Shown here one piece after another: positions 44,060 to 54,660 of a stretch of DNA of 64,000 bases (its first letter is position 1; each line of letters begins with the position of its first letter). Position numbers and translations under genes: made by a program. Where the stretch lies: NCBI GenBank assembly GCA_032718565.1, contig JAVGVS010000025.1, positions 3,867,046 through 3,931,045 of the forward strand. Direction: 5' to 3'. The notes beneath the pieces are model-generated. The model had not been told where the DNA came from. It did not search any database and was given only the letters and a program-made list of their open reading frames with translations. This DNA is from Distichodus sexfasciatus (lineage: Eukaryota > Chordata > Actinopteri > Characiformes > Distichodontidae).

Positions 44060-44622
44060 CCCTTACAAAAAATTTTGGCTTCGTCCAGTGACCTTTGGCG
44101 ATGTTGTCGCAAATTTGATCATATTTTAACATGCAAATTAGGTTTGTGTCAAACTTGCAGTGGACTTCTAGCAAACTTTTGGGAATACTTATGAGCCTGG
44201 CAAATTTGTCACTAAAAGTTCACTACATGTTTGCCATTGCTGACAAATGTATTCATGCATGATTCAAACGGCTTAATCCCAACCAGAGACGCGGGTCCAA
44301 CACACTGCAGGGAACACACACTCACATTCACACCTTACGGGGGAAATTTAAATTGTCAACCTATATAACATGCTTTTGGGCTGTGGGAGTAAGCCAGCGG
44401 AAACCCATGCGAACACAGGAAGAGCAAGCAAACCCAGACCCTTCTCACTGTGAGGCAGCAGTTCTAACCACTGCACCACTGTGCCACCCTACTGGCACAT
44501 TGTTTTGGCAAATCACTGGCACATTTCCCACTAGTGGCAATTTGTCATTGTTGCCAGAACAACTCCACTGTTTGCCACAAATTAACCACAACTTTGCCGT
44601 AAACATTTTGTTTTTGTAAGGG
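44060..44622 (+). mobile_element. MITE-C copy 5, split by a SINE-A
   Basis: The termini are the clearest of the family: CCCTTACAAAAAATTTTGG and TTTTGTTTTTGTAAGGG. The interior is continuous with copy 3 once 44252-44488 is removed. Confidence 0.78.
44252..44488 (-). mobile_element. SINE-A copy nested in MITE-C
   Basis: The reverse complement begins GGTGGCACAGTGGTGCAGTG, continues GGTTAGAACTGCTGCCTCAC, and ends GGGATTAAGCCGTTTGAATC. Part of the middle (B-box end) is deleted. Confidence 0.78.
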
Positions 44623-45140
44623 ATTTGGCAGCTGCAACGTTGAGCCAGAGGAAGACTGTCATTTGAATTAAAATATTGTAGAAAACAGCCAAAATGGAGG
44701 AAAAAGTGTTGGCATTGTAATGAATCATGAGATCATGTCTATATATCATACATCATGTCATAGTCAGCTCTAGAATAAAAGCAAATGTTCATCACAGATT
44801 TGTAAGGTTCATTTCCACTATAGCTACTATAGCTAACTATATCTAAGTCTAATTTAGCTAGAACAGATGCTAGCATACTATTAGAATTCTTATCAAATAT
44901 CTTGTTAGGTCAGCTGCTCACTGTAATCTGTCAGTCAGCAATCTCCAAATCAACCTAACATCAATTTTTGAGACACTTTATTAAAAACCAGAATAAAACA
45001 GAGCCAAAATTTGAGCTTACAAAGTGCAGTTGCCATTAAGTAAATCCCACAACATACAGCACAAAACATTACAAAAAACACACTTTTACATTACACCTTA
45101 TCAATCTCAGAGAGAAGTAATTGTTTTTCATTTTTCAATC
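44623..45140. other. Unique AT-rich sequence, no recognisable feature
   Basis: AGCTA-rich stretch at 44815-44860. Nothing else recognised. Confidence 0.45.
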
Positions 45141-45149
45141 TGGTGATAA

Positions 45150-45510
45150 TAATTATGATCTGCGGCAGCGATTGCAGCAATAGCCTCCGAGGGAGTTTAA
45201 TTAATTGATTTATCTTGGGTCACTTCTCAACAATATCAATACGTTCTTCTGTCTGACTCAGCCATTAGACACGATAAAAGCATGACACAGAGCAATCAGC
45301 GGCATCGTCAGCCCCGGACTCAGCACTCGTCTGCTTGTAATCACACACTCCATCATTTTATTAGCCGCCACTGTGATATTTACAGTGCCGTCTCGCGGAC
45401 AGAGAGGCCTCTCGCGCCAACGAAGTGCCGTTATTATCCGTTAAGCGCAGAGACGGGCTGGGAGTCGCTCCAGATTTTCTTTCTTCCCTTAAAATAAGCA
45501 GCCTGGGACC
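45150..45510. promoter_or_regulatory. Candidate conserved non-coding element
   Basis: Unique sequence with GGAGTTTAATTAATTGATTT, ATTAGACACGATAAAAGC, TTTATTAGCCGCCACTGTGA and CGTCTCGCGGACAGAGAGG. Mixed homeodomain and CpG-rich texture without coding potential. Confidence 0.35.
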
Positions 45511-46034
45511 CCAACACCTCACCCCTAAAATTAGGCTCTTAATGCAGAGTGTCCTGTTTTTTTTTCTTTAAATAATTTCTCGTTCCAACAGTAAAATCCT
45601 CCCTACGAGATCGCCGTTGCCATCTCCTGAGGTGTCAGAGTTCTTAAACATGCGGCGCACATCTTCAGGGAGTCAGACTCAACAGGGATTACCGAGTTCT
45701 TCAAAGGCAGCCCTCGGAAAAAAGCGTGCGATTGATGCAAAAATAGTTTGACTAGGCGAGAGACGGAAGGGTGGAGGGGAGGAAATAGCGGTGTATTAGA
45801 ACACAGAGACAATTCATTTTGTTCATGGGAAAAGCAACAAGTCGTGCCGGGACAGAGCGTAATCCTGGAGAGGAGAGAGAAAGGGGGAGAAAGAGAGGAG
45901 GCTTAGGGGCTATGACCATTTCTAATCTGATGTCTACATCTTTAACTCACTTCAGCACAATGGAGGAGAGAAGAGAGAATGGATGACAGATTTAAAAATG
46001 CACATGTTGCTTTGGTGGAAACAAGTACAAAATA
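45511..46034. other. Unique sequence with a short purine tract
   Basis: GAGAGGAGAGAGAAAGGGGG near 45868-45900. CpG-bearing sequence at 45600-45760 has no gene signal. Confidence 0.4.
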
Positions 46035-46144
46035 GAACTGCGAGCAGTTATCAATGGGGTCCAAGAACCGGCGTGGGCCGCCTCCCGGGCGCTGTCATTC
46101 CATATGGTTCCAGAAATGTGCTTAAATGTAAATGAACATATTGT

Positions 46145-46162
46145 GGCGCCCCCTCTTGGTGG
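46145..46162 (-). promoter_or_regulatory. CTCF-like motif inside the repeat, site 1
   Basis: The reverse complement CCACCAAGAGGGGGCGCC contains the AGGGGGCGC core of CTCF sites, with two mismatches upstream of it. Confidence 0.4.
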
Positions 46163-46409
46163 ACGTGTCATTTTTGATGTGTGTGGTCAGAGGACCATTC
46201 CACATCAGCAGTCCAGAGGGTTTCTACCAAACTTGTACAGTGTAGACTATACCGCATGAAACGTATGGCAATGTATATATATTGTAATAGGCCATACTTG
46301 CTTTAAGCAATCATAGCCATATTTCAGGAATCGACTCGGGAATGCGGATCGATGAAATCTACCAAATTTCAGATTTTTATCTTGAGTGGTTCTTGAGATA
46401 TTATTTATA

Positions 46410-46424
46410 GCGCCCCCTATTGAT
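46410..46424 (-). promoter_or_regulatory. CTCF-like motif inside the repeat, site 2
   Basis: The reverse complement TCAATAGGGGGCGCT has an exact TAGGGGGCGC core and the same orientation as site 1. Confidence 0.42.
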
Positions 46425-46706
46425 CAGATTGCACTGTCTTCGGCTGATGTCCAAAGCTCGAAGTGTATATGTAATTTACCAAGTTTGATTTTGTTTGGCT
46501 GTTTTTCTAAGAAGATATAGGCTTTATAGTAATTATGTGCCACGCCTAGAACATGAATTGATGCATAACTTTGTAACCCTATGTGTTATTGAAATTCTGT
46601 ACACCACTTTTTGCCTAGGCTGAGCCTAGATGAAGTATGCCAAGTTTCGTGAGAATCGAACAAACGAAGTTAGAGGAATTCATTTTAATATGAATTTGAG
46701 TTTTTA

Positions 46707-46800
46707 GGGAGGCATCGTGACACAGTGGTTAGCGCTGCCACCTCACAGTTAGAAGATCAGCCGCTTGGGCCTTTCTGTGTGAAGTTTGCATGATCTTCTA
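46707..46800 (+). mobile_element. SINE-A head fragment
   Basis: GGGAGGCATCGTGACACAGT, GGTTAGCGCTGCCACCTCAC and GGCCTTTCTGTGTGAAGTTT. It stops at GCATGATCTTCT. Confidence 0.75.
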
Positions 46801-47587
46801 TTTTAACTTGGTTGCATCTCTTTCCAAACACAATTTTCTTTCTGTTTGGATCTGTGTTTTGCCAGGGTCAAGTATGCCCTGTTGCCAACATTAAAAACAC
46901 CTATTTTCCCTGTCTCCTGGTCTGGTCATGAAAATCTGTTAAAAAAATGTGAAAATCTGACAAAAAGTTTAACAACACTGGAACAGAACAGTGTTGTGAA
47001 AGTAATGAACCAGAAATCCTGCCTGCGGAGGGAGAAAAAGAAAAACAACAAGGATGTGTAACTAAGATGTCAAATTCCCACTGACAAACCTTGTGAACAA
47101 TTATACGGCAGTATCATACACACGCTCAAGACACACACACACAACACAATGACGTCAAAAACATAGCACATGGCCGCTAATTGGACAGAGTGCAGACGTG
47201 CAGTAATTACATCAGGGTGAACAATGAGGAGAATGAGGAGTGGTTTCTCTTCTTTGAAACGTACGTCGTGGCTGTAATTAGGACTTATTGTAGTATTTAT
47301 CTTTTGGAGCAGTGAGTAGTTGAAGTAATTCCACAAACAGGCAGGCATGTTTGTCACTTTGTTCCAGCTCTATATTTTGCAGTGATGAAATAACAACAGA
47401 TGGGCTTAACGATAAGACAGCGTCCCCTTCTGGAGAGGGTGAAAATGCAAAAACAATTTGAAGGCAAGAACCGAGAGTTTACCTTCTTGTGTGTGGCAGC
47501 AGACTGCACGCCTAATGAGGAAACTGATTCCTTCTGAACGTCTTATTGGTTACTTAATTAAAACTCTTCTGTGTTGATTGTTATATT
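46801..47587. other. Unique sequence, short CA tract
   Basis: CA run at about 47130-47146. No gene recognised. Confidence 0.4.
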
Positions 47588-47625
47588 TAAAACATTTAAC
47601 AGACAATCTTATCCAGAGCGACTTC
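47588..47625 (-). mobile_element. SINE tail motif
   Basis: CATTTAACAGACAATCTTAT followed by CCAGAGCGACTTCATTAAG is the reverse of the very common fish tail with TCGCTCTGGATAAGA. Confidence 0.55.
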
Positions 47626-47678
47626 ATTAAGTATTTAGAAGAGCAGTATTTCAGAGAGTGCGATAGAGCTGAATCAGA

Positions 47679-47880
47679 AAGTGAAAATGAGTGATTATTT
47701 GCATTGTGAACACACCATAGCACAGCACACAGTGCACCACGATGAAATGTGACCTCTGCATTTGACCCATCTGTGAAGGAGCAGTGGGCAGCTAACATGG
47801 GCAGCACCTGAGGAGCAGTGCTTGGGGGTGGCAACTTGCGCATTGAGTACCGCAGTGGTAACTTCACTGGTCCGTGATTC
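47679..47880 (-). mobile_element. SINE-B copy, tRNA head partly lost
   Basis: The reverse complement has AATCACGGACCAGTGAAGTT, ACCACTGCGGTACTCAATGC, CCTTCACAGATGGGTCAAAT and tail AATAATCACTCATTTTCACT. Confidence 0.82.
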
Positions 47881-48152
47881 GAAATTACAATGTAAAAACA
47901 TATTTTCAACACTGATGCACCTTCGAACCGTAATTATCCTGACTATGTGTCACATACCAAATTAAAGCTTACATTCTCTCCTTTCCAGTGATATATGACA
48001 CATTTATGGGATATTTTTGGATGGGCCTATTTGTCATGATATCAATGGTGAAAAAGCATACCAATAACACTGAAATGAACGGGGGAGTGGTACCTCAAAA
48101 ACTTCAGTGTTTCCCCTACCATTATATTAAGGGGGTATGTATATATAAATGC

Positions 48153-49385
48153 TACAGTCGATACAAAAAGTGTACACACCCCTGTTGAAATGCCAGGTTT
48201 TTGTGCTGTAAACTGAGACCACAAAAATAATTTCATTAGCTGTCCAAGTAGGATTTCCCTGACATTTACTCAGTTGCCTGCTACAACAAAAGCCACGGTT
48301 CCCAGAGGGCTTACACAGGATCAAAGGGCTCACATTGTTAAAAGGTATCAGTCAGGAGAAGGGTACAAAAAAAATTCCACAACATTGGCTATGCCATGGA
48401 ACACAGTGAAGACAGTCATCCAAAAGTGGAGAAAATATGGGACAAATATGGGACGTTGGCAAGACCTGGACGTCCATCCAAAATTGATGAAAAGACTAGA
48501 TGAAAACTGGTCAGGGAGGCTGCCAAGAGACCTATAGCAACACTGAAGGAACTGCAGGAATTTCTGGCAGGCACTGGTTGTGTACTACATGTGTCAACAA
48601 TCTCCCGTATTCTCCATATGTCTGGACTGTGGGGCAGGTTTACAAGATGGAAGCCTTTTCTTACAAAAAAAAAAAACATCCAGGCCAGATTAAAATTTGC
48701 AAAGAAATATATCAAGCCTCTCAAAACCAAGTGGGAAAATGTGTTATGGTCAGATGAGACCAAGGTTGAACCTTTTGGCCACAATTTCAAAAGATATGTT
48801 TGGTGCAAAAAAAAAAAAACACTTCACATCACCAAAAGGACACCATACCTACTGTGAAGCACGGTGGTGGTAGCATCATGCTTTGGCGATGCTTTTCTTC
48901 AGCTGGAACTGGGGCTTTTGTCAAGGTTGAGGGAATTATGAACAGCTCTAAATATCAGTCATTTTGGCCCAAAATCTTCAGGCATCTGATAGAAAGCTGA
49001 AGATGAAGAGGAGTTTCACCTTTCAACATGACAATGATCCCAAACATACATCCAAATCAACAAAAGAATGTAAAGTTTTGGAATGGTCCAGCCAGAGCCC
49101 AGACCTAAATCCAATAGAAAATCTGAGGGGTGATCTGAAGAGGGCTGTGCACAAGAGATGCCCTCACAAAGTATTAGTTCAAGGGTGTGCACACTTATGC
49201 AACCAGCATATTGGTTGTTTTCATATTTTTTTATAGATTGTTTGTTTTTCAATTGAATGTCTACAGTTTATAGGTCTTATTAAAGGTGGGAAAAGTACTG
49301 AAATTATTTTTTGTGGTCTCAGTTTTTTACAGCACAAAAACCTGGCATTTTAACAGGGGGGTGTACACTTTTTCTATGAGCTGTA
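48153..49385 (+). mobile_element. Tc1-like transposon, complete ends, dead transposase
   Basis: TA at 48153-48154 and 49384-49385 is the expected target duplication. The 1,229-bp element has inverted repeats of about 80 bp (48155-48233 and 49300-49383). Both arms share AAAAAGTGTACAC, ATGCCAGGTTTTTGTGCTGT and CTGAGACCACAAAA. Differences between arms include a CAGTCGATACA versus CAGCTCATAGA start. The length and structure are typical of fish Tc1 elements. The transposase is broken, so the copy cannot move on its own. Confidence 0.93.
48274..49236 (+). pseudogene. Tc1/mariner transposase pseudogene
   Basis: Tc1 transposases bind the element's inverted repeats through paired helix-turn-helix domains and cut and rejoin DNA with a DDE/D catalytic triad. 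Here the coding sequence is split over three frames. 48274-48537 carries the N-terminal helix-turn-helix region (LTQDQRAHIVKRYQSGEGYK). 48537-48857 carries ATLKELQEFL, VSTISRIL and the first catalytic Asp in LWSDETK. 48839-49000 carries VKHGGGSIMLW. 49010-49236 carries the second Asp in HDNDPKHTSK and the Glu in SPDLNPIENL. Frameshifts fall near 48470-48540, around the A12 run at 48809-48820 and near 49000, where a stop follows LIES. The usual start codon is not visible (the frame enters at TTGCCTGCT). Catalytic residues survive although the frame does not, consistent with decay after a period of activity. Confidence 0.93.
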
Positions 49386-50082
49386 CAAGATATAAAAAAA
49401 ACTTTAACTAGAGATACGAAAAAGAGACTATTCTATATAATGCCAGATCACAACAGAATTCATATGTTGTCCTTTTAAATAGCCTTGTGTTAATTATCCT
49501 ATTCACACCACGGTATGTTTCACGGTTTCTGTCTCTACATCGTTGCCTGTTTACAATTCTCCTCAAATCGTCTGCTCCCCAATGCACACACACACACATG
49601 CACACACACACATAGACATGTCAAAGCCAAAGTAAACTTTGTCATCTCTGCTATATACTGTACAAGTAAACAGAGAGACGAGACGCTGTGGCTCCAGTTT
49701 TTAACAGTGCAGAGAACAAAGAACAAGCAACAAAGATACTAAATAGCACTAAACATACATTTATAAGTGCACCATAAGTATAAACTCCAAAACTAGACTA
49801 AAATGTGCAAATAGATGCAGTAGTGCTATCTTTAACAACACAGAATTTCCACATCAGCAAAAGCCAAAGTGGAGGACATAAATAGATGAACTTCTCCCAT
49901 CTGGGAAACGCTACAGAGCCTTTCATACTCAGACCTCGAGGCTCAGAGACTGACTTATCCCTAGAGCTATAAACACACTTAATCAGTCCAAGTGCCACCG
50001 GCAGAACTGTTTGTACTCACCATTATGATTATCTCACTACATTTGTATACATTTCTGGTAGAATTTTTACCATTTTATAGGG
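49386..50082. other. Unique sequence with a CA tract
   Basis: CA-rich at about 49584-49612. No gene or family recognised. Confidence 0.45.
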
Positions 50083-50240
50083 AGTTGGTAGCAATTGGTA
50101 GCATAATGTTTATGGAGGTCCATGATCAGAAGGTCGCCGGTTCTACACAGAGGGCTCAAATGCAGGTCACATTTTGTTGTGGTACACTGTGTGATGTACT
50201 GTGCTGTGATGTTCACAGTGACAAATAATCACTCACTTAA
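50083..50240 (+). mobile_element. SINE-B copy with internal deletion
   Basis: The head GAGTTGGTAGCAATTGGTAG and TCAGAAGGTCGCCGGTTCTA join directly to CAGAGGGCTCAAATGCAGGT and tail AATAATCACTCACTT. The central section is deleted. Confidence 0.8.
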
Positions 50241-50925
50241 ATTAACTTCTCACATTTTAATTTTTACTCTCAGGCCGTTGGTTAAGTCCTTTTTGTTCGG
50301 AGAGGCAGTTTTGAGAAAATACAGTGTATGTTGAAAGTAAAACCGGGAATGGTAACAATGCTATGCACCAATTAATCTGGAAACTTGGAAATACAGGTTT
50401 GACTTAAGTTTCATTTATGCCTGTAAACATTAATTATGGAGAAAAAGTAGCCTTTTCATTGCATCATTTTAGTATATAGTATATAGTTTTCTGTTATCTG
50501 TAAAGTTACTATTCCAAATAGAGACATCACACCAGAAGAGAAGTCACCTGTTGATGGAACTAATGTTGCGCATAAGGTCCATATGGTAACGGGTGAGAAG
50601 AAAGGGAGGGGCTCAAAAGTTTGACTTACATCAACTTCTGCATGTGCATCCAGCCTCCTTCATCTCTCTCCAATCCCCACATTGACAAGTTCAATATAGT
50701 GACGTGTGTATGTAAAGCAGCAATAATTTAATGGATTAAATGTACAAACTATAAAAAATGCACACAAATCCAAAGAGAACCTGACAGTATGTTGTATCTA
50801 TATGTGACAAATGTAAGAAATACAGACGACAGATACAGAAAATAACAGCATTTATATAACAAAAAATGATATAAAATTGATCTACGTAAAATAACAGCTC
50901 TGCAAGCGGCTAATTCCCTCTACTA
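50241..50925. other. Unique AT-rich sequence, no recognisable feature
   Basis: Nothing recognised. Confidence 0.45.
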
Positions 50926-50929
50926 TAAT

Positions 50930-51200
50930 CACATCTGTGCCACTTTAGTTTGTTAATGTGAAGGCAGTTTTATTCATAGTGCATTCGTATGCAGGTACAG
51001 TAAAGTGCCCCCAGAGCCGGCGATGTGAGACTGAGCTGTGAATAATTAAGACTCGGCGCGTCACAATCTGATATGTATGGAGAAACATCCTGCTCGCCTA
51101 TAAAACGTGATGAGTTTCACGTTGGCTCGCCTTGGCCCAGTGACCCTGGCTTTATTGCACAGCGCAGTTCATTAAGCGAGCGGTGGAATGATTGCTTGTG
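50930..51200. promoter_or_regulatory. Candidate conserved non-coding element
   Basis: Repeat-free, with GTGAATAATTAAGACTCGGC, GCGTCACAATCTGATATGTA, CCTATAAAACGTGATGAG and TTCATTAAGCGAGCGG. Homeodomain-like words among retained CpGs and no open frame. Confidence 0.35.
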
Positions 51201-51857
51201 ATGTCAATACGTTTGGGCTTGCTCCACAGAGGATGGAGTGTGTGTGTGTGCAACAGCGACAGGGAAGGACTCATCCATCCCACACACTGTCCACATGAGG
51301 CATGTCATCAATGCGTCACTCTGCGAAATCATATTCGGCTGGAACAGCGTTTGGGGGAGTTTTTATTTCCGGTTTTCTCACAGGGATTAGCACAGCAAGT
51401 GCTAGCAATTACAGTGTTGATTTCTTTTATCATCTGGAAAGCAAACCAGCCAGATGGGACTAGGTTTTTCTGGCCACATTAGAACACAAAGTTAATAGAA
51501 AAATGAAAATGAGAAGCAACATCATTTTAACTGATCACTATCTTAGCCTGGTCCACGTTTCAGTTTATGTGTTCAGTTTATGTGTTACTGGATTAAAATT
51601 GAGTTTTGGACTGCTAGCAACTGGTTTTTGGGTCCAAACGAACCTGGCAAACCAGTTTAGGATGCATTTTGAACATTTAACCAGCACAGAACCATCAACA
51701 AATAACCATCATGAGATTAAAATGTTTGTTACATTTCTTTTTTGGCCGATATATGCTAATTACCAATAAAAATGCAACACCAGTAAATGACATTAAAGAA
51801 GAAACAGGTAGAAAATTTTACCAAGTTATCAGTGTTGTCTGTGTAGTTTTTTCAAAA
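51201..51857. other. Unique sequence, no definite feature
   Basis: Short GT run at 51239-51251. Open frames show no domain. Confidence 0.4.
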
Positions 51858-51870
51858 GAGACCAAACTGT

Positions 51871-52209
51871 GGGCGGCACGGTGGTGCAGTGGCTGCCGCT
51901 GCCACCTCACACCGAGAAAGTCCTGGGTTCGGCAGTACGGCCTTTCTGTGTGGAGTTTGTGTGCTCTCCCCGTGTTCATGTGGGTTTCTCCGGGTGCTCC
52001 GATTTCCTCCCACAGTCCAAAAGCATGCACTATTGGTTGATTGCTAATTCCAAATTGGCCACGTAAGGTGTGACTGTGAGTGTGTATGTGCCCTGCAGCG
52101 TATTGGCACCCGCATATGGTTGGTCCCCATCTTGCGCCGTAGTCCTTTGGCCCCGGTAACCCCGATAGGGATTAAGTGGTTCAGACAATGACTGACTGAC
52201 TGACTGACT
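51871..52209 (+). mobile_element. SINE-A, complete copy with 13-bp target duplication
   Basis: The head is GGGCGGCACGGTGGTGCAGT and GGCTGCCGCTG. AAAGTCCTGGGTTCGGCAGT holds the B-box region. The body has TCCCCGTGTTCATGTGGGTT and GCTCCGATTTCCTCCCACAG; the tail is GGGATTAAGTGGTTCAGACA and (TGAC)n. Flanks GAGACCAAACTGT (51858-51870) and GAGGCCAAACTGT (52210-52222) match at 12 of 13 positions. This is the reference copy for the family. The name SINE-A is local to this annotation. Confidence 0.88.
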
Positions 52210-52222
52210 GAGGCCAAACTGT

Positions 52223-53365
52223 TGCAATGTTGCTATTCGTGATGTTGCAGTTTTATCTTTCATCTTAAAGTTTTTACAAGCAAGTTTCTTCAATGCGATT
52301 TCTAGCATTAAATATATTAAATATTATACTAGGTCTTACAAATCTAGTCTCTCTGCTGTTGTGTTCATCCTTCACCATTAAATGCATGCAAAGTCCTTTC
52401 TGAAGGCTGGAACCCTGGAGCAGGGCCACATCTTGAACTCATGCCATTTCTGAATGGTAGCTGCTCTCCCGAGGGTCATTTGAGAGCTCCGTACGTCCAC
52501 CTCCTTAAATTACAAGGTACAAAGCTGTTGGCTGTGTTTTAGAAGGCAGCGGTGCTTGGTTGGAAGCACGGTTAGTCGGAGCTGCGTCCACTTTGCCACA
52601 ACACTAACCTGTGCTCCAAATGGCGGCTTACGGCAAACAAGTTATTTACAGCCACTTGAATAGAGGCAATATGAAACTCGCAGCAACACTTCTCCTCACC
52701 AGAGTGTCAGGCAAAGCAATGTTTCCATGGATACAGCAGTTAGAAGAGGCTGAATGTGGTTGAGAAAGAGATAGAGAGAGAGAGAGAACTGCACATAGAT
52801 CTCCGCTAATATAGCAGCACCTATAAGCTCCTGTAGACCTAAACAAATCCCATCTGCCATCTCTAATGCTTCTTGATTCTGTTATTCCACAATTAGTCAT
52901 GCCTTGGTGAGGTGGCAGTTTACTCTCAGTGTGGTGTGTCCCCGAAAAAATACATCCTTAATCGCAAAACAGTCGAGCTAGGTGGCAGAAAGAATACCTC
53001 TATTTATGATCAGAAACCTAAATGCTAAAGGGAGTTGTCTTGAGACCAACTGACTTACAAAGACACAAAATCCCACTTTATTCCCAACAAAACCCTTCTC
53101 CTAACATGGCCAATCCTCTGTGTTGTCTATGTTGGTTTCCGTCTTCCTCAAGTTCTTTTTTTTCTACATCATTGCATTTAATCAAACATCCTGCCAACGC
53201 ACACTGTCCAAATTCTAGCCTCATTATGTAAGATTTTACCCAGTTTTTGTTCTACTTTTAAAATCACTTTTTTCAAATTACAGTTTTGTTTAACTTCCAC
53301 TGCAAGTCATTTAACACACTTCTGACTCCCAAACTGACCTTGAATCCCAGACTGAAGTATACCAT
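52223..53365. other. Mostly unique sequence
   Basis: 52380-52640 is repeat-free with moderate GC and may be regulatory. A GA run is at 52768-52788. No gene recognised. Confidence 0.35.
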
Positions 53366-53530
53366 TTGGGCCTGTGTCCACCAAACAGATTTTTAACGCT
53401 GGCAGCGCCTATTTTTAATACAAATCTTATGAGCTTCAGCGTTCTTTTAGAACAACGCTGTGACGTGAGTATCTAGTTCAAATGCTGCCGCTAATGGCAA
53501 GATGCGACTTCCCTCCATTGTAAAGATTTT
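53366..53530 (+). repeat. Interspersed repeat family D, internally deleted copy
   Basis: GGGCCTGTGTCCACCAAACA start, CCTATTTTTAATACAAATC and then GAGTATCTAGTTCAAATGCT and CTCCATTGTAAAGAT. About 250 bp present at 7250-7500 are missing here. Confidence 0.6.
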
Positions 53531-53739
53531 ATATTGAGAAAACATTATCAATGTTGATTCAACCATCACTTAATGTATAAAACATAACGAGCGCTTTCAA
53601 TTTAGTTTCAACGTCGGGCACCAACGTCGACTCAATATTTACTCAATATGGCTGTTCAGTGTCATTTCAATCTGGTTTTGCTATCTGGCATCCTAAACTC
53701 AGATGTCATTCTAAGGATTCTAAACCCACACATCTACAG

Positions 53740-54060
53740 CTAGTCAGTCACTCTCCGCCCCTGACCGAGACTTTTTCAAATCCCCTTTATAATGCAGCCA
53801 TTATATGCCGGGCGCACCGTGCTCTTCCAGCCAACGGTACGTGTGTACTTGCAAGACCTCTCATGAATATGTCAGAACAAGCCGGCAAAGCCGTCGCCTC
53901 CGCCGAGGTCTAAAAGCTGCCCTTTGGTCGGAAATGTCAACGCGTTTTAGCTTGATTAGTCACAACCGCTCTTCAAGGGGAGTCATTGATTGCCGGAGCG
54001 AGCCATCTTGTTTGGGTCTCTAACAGATGTCCCTGCTATTCAGCCGCTCTTGATTTTAAT
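53740..54060. promoter_or_regulatory. Candidate conserved non-coding element
   Basis: Repeat-free, CpG-retaining: TTATAATGCAGCCATTATAT, GCCAGCCAACGG-like words, GGCAAAGCCGTCGCCTCCGC and TTAGCTTGATTAGTCACAAC. Overlapping short frames show no domain. Confidence 0.33.
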
Positions 54061-54379
54061 TCGACTAGTTACATAACCACAACACTGCAAATGCAAACAC
54101 AGCGACCTTAAGCAGTTCAATAAGTCATGAATTCTCTCCCTGGTTCTGACTCACAGTATACGCTAATGCAATGTGTCGCGAAAGCAAGTCTACCGCGCGC
54201 TCTTTCAATACTGCTGATTAGCATTTATATGCATGTAAAGTAACTCCATAGGTTCACATCCATAATGTTGTTACATATCTGAATAGCTAATTTTTTATTA
54301 TACCTTCTTGGGTTGTGCCACCTGAAGCAAAACCCTGCTTTTTTGCATTATAGAGATGCTTTTGAACCATGTGTGTTGA

Positions 54380-54660
54380 AGCCGGAGGTCAAAGACTCCC
54401 ACATAAATTCTCAGATAAAGGAAAAGTTTGCTGCTCTTTTACTTTTGAAGCATGTTTTGCTAACCCAGCCACACTGTGCCATTCGTGGGCGCGCCACACT
54501 GGCCGTCTTAGCACAGTGTAGGCTGTGTCTACTGGCAGGCCGAGGTCCCCACAGGTGGAGCGGTTGCTTGGGGTCAGCAGGGGGAGCCATATCCTCGGCC
54601 ACCGTCTGCCACTCACTGATCCATTATAATTCTTCACATGAGCGAGTAAGTGAATAAACG
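54380..54660. promoter_or_regulatory. GC-rich unique block with a CTCF-like motif
   Basis: GTCAGCAGGGGGAGCC at 54573-54588 (plus strand) differs from the CTCF core CCAGCAGGGGGCGC at two positions. The surrounding 54480-54610 is GC-rich with GGGCGCGCCACACTGG. No domain in either strand's frames. Confidence 0.35.

Larger units (their letters stand above)
46035..46705. repeat. Unclassified interspersed repeat with GCGCCCCCTNTTG motifs
   Basis: Phrases such as ATTGTGGCGCCCCCTCTTGG, CTACCAAATTTCAGATTTTT, GGTTCTTGAGATATTATTTA, TAGCGCCCCCTATTGATCAG and GCCAAGTTTCGTGAGAATCG recur in many fish genomes as one repeat. No second copy is in this window and no ends are definable. Confidence 0.5.
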
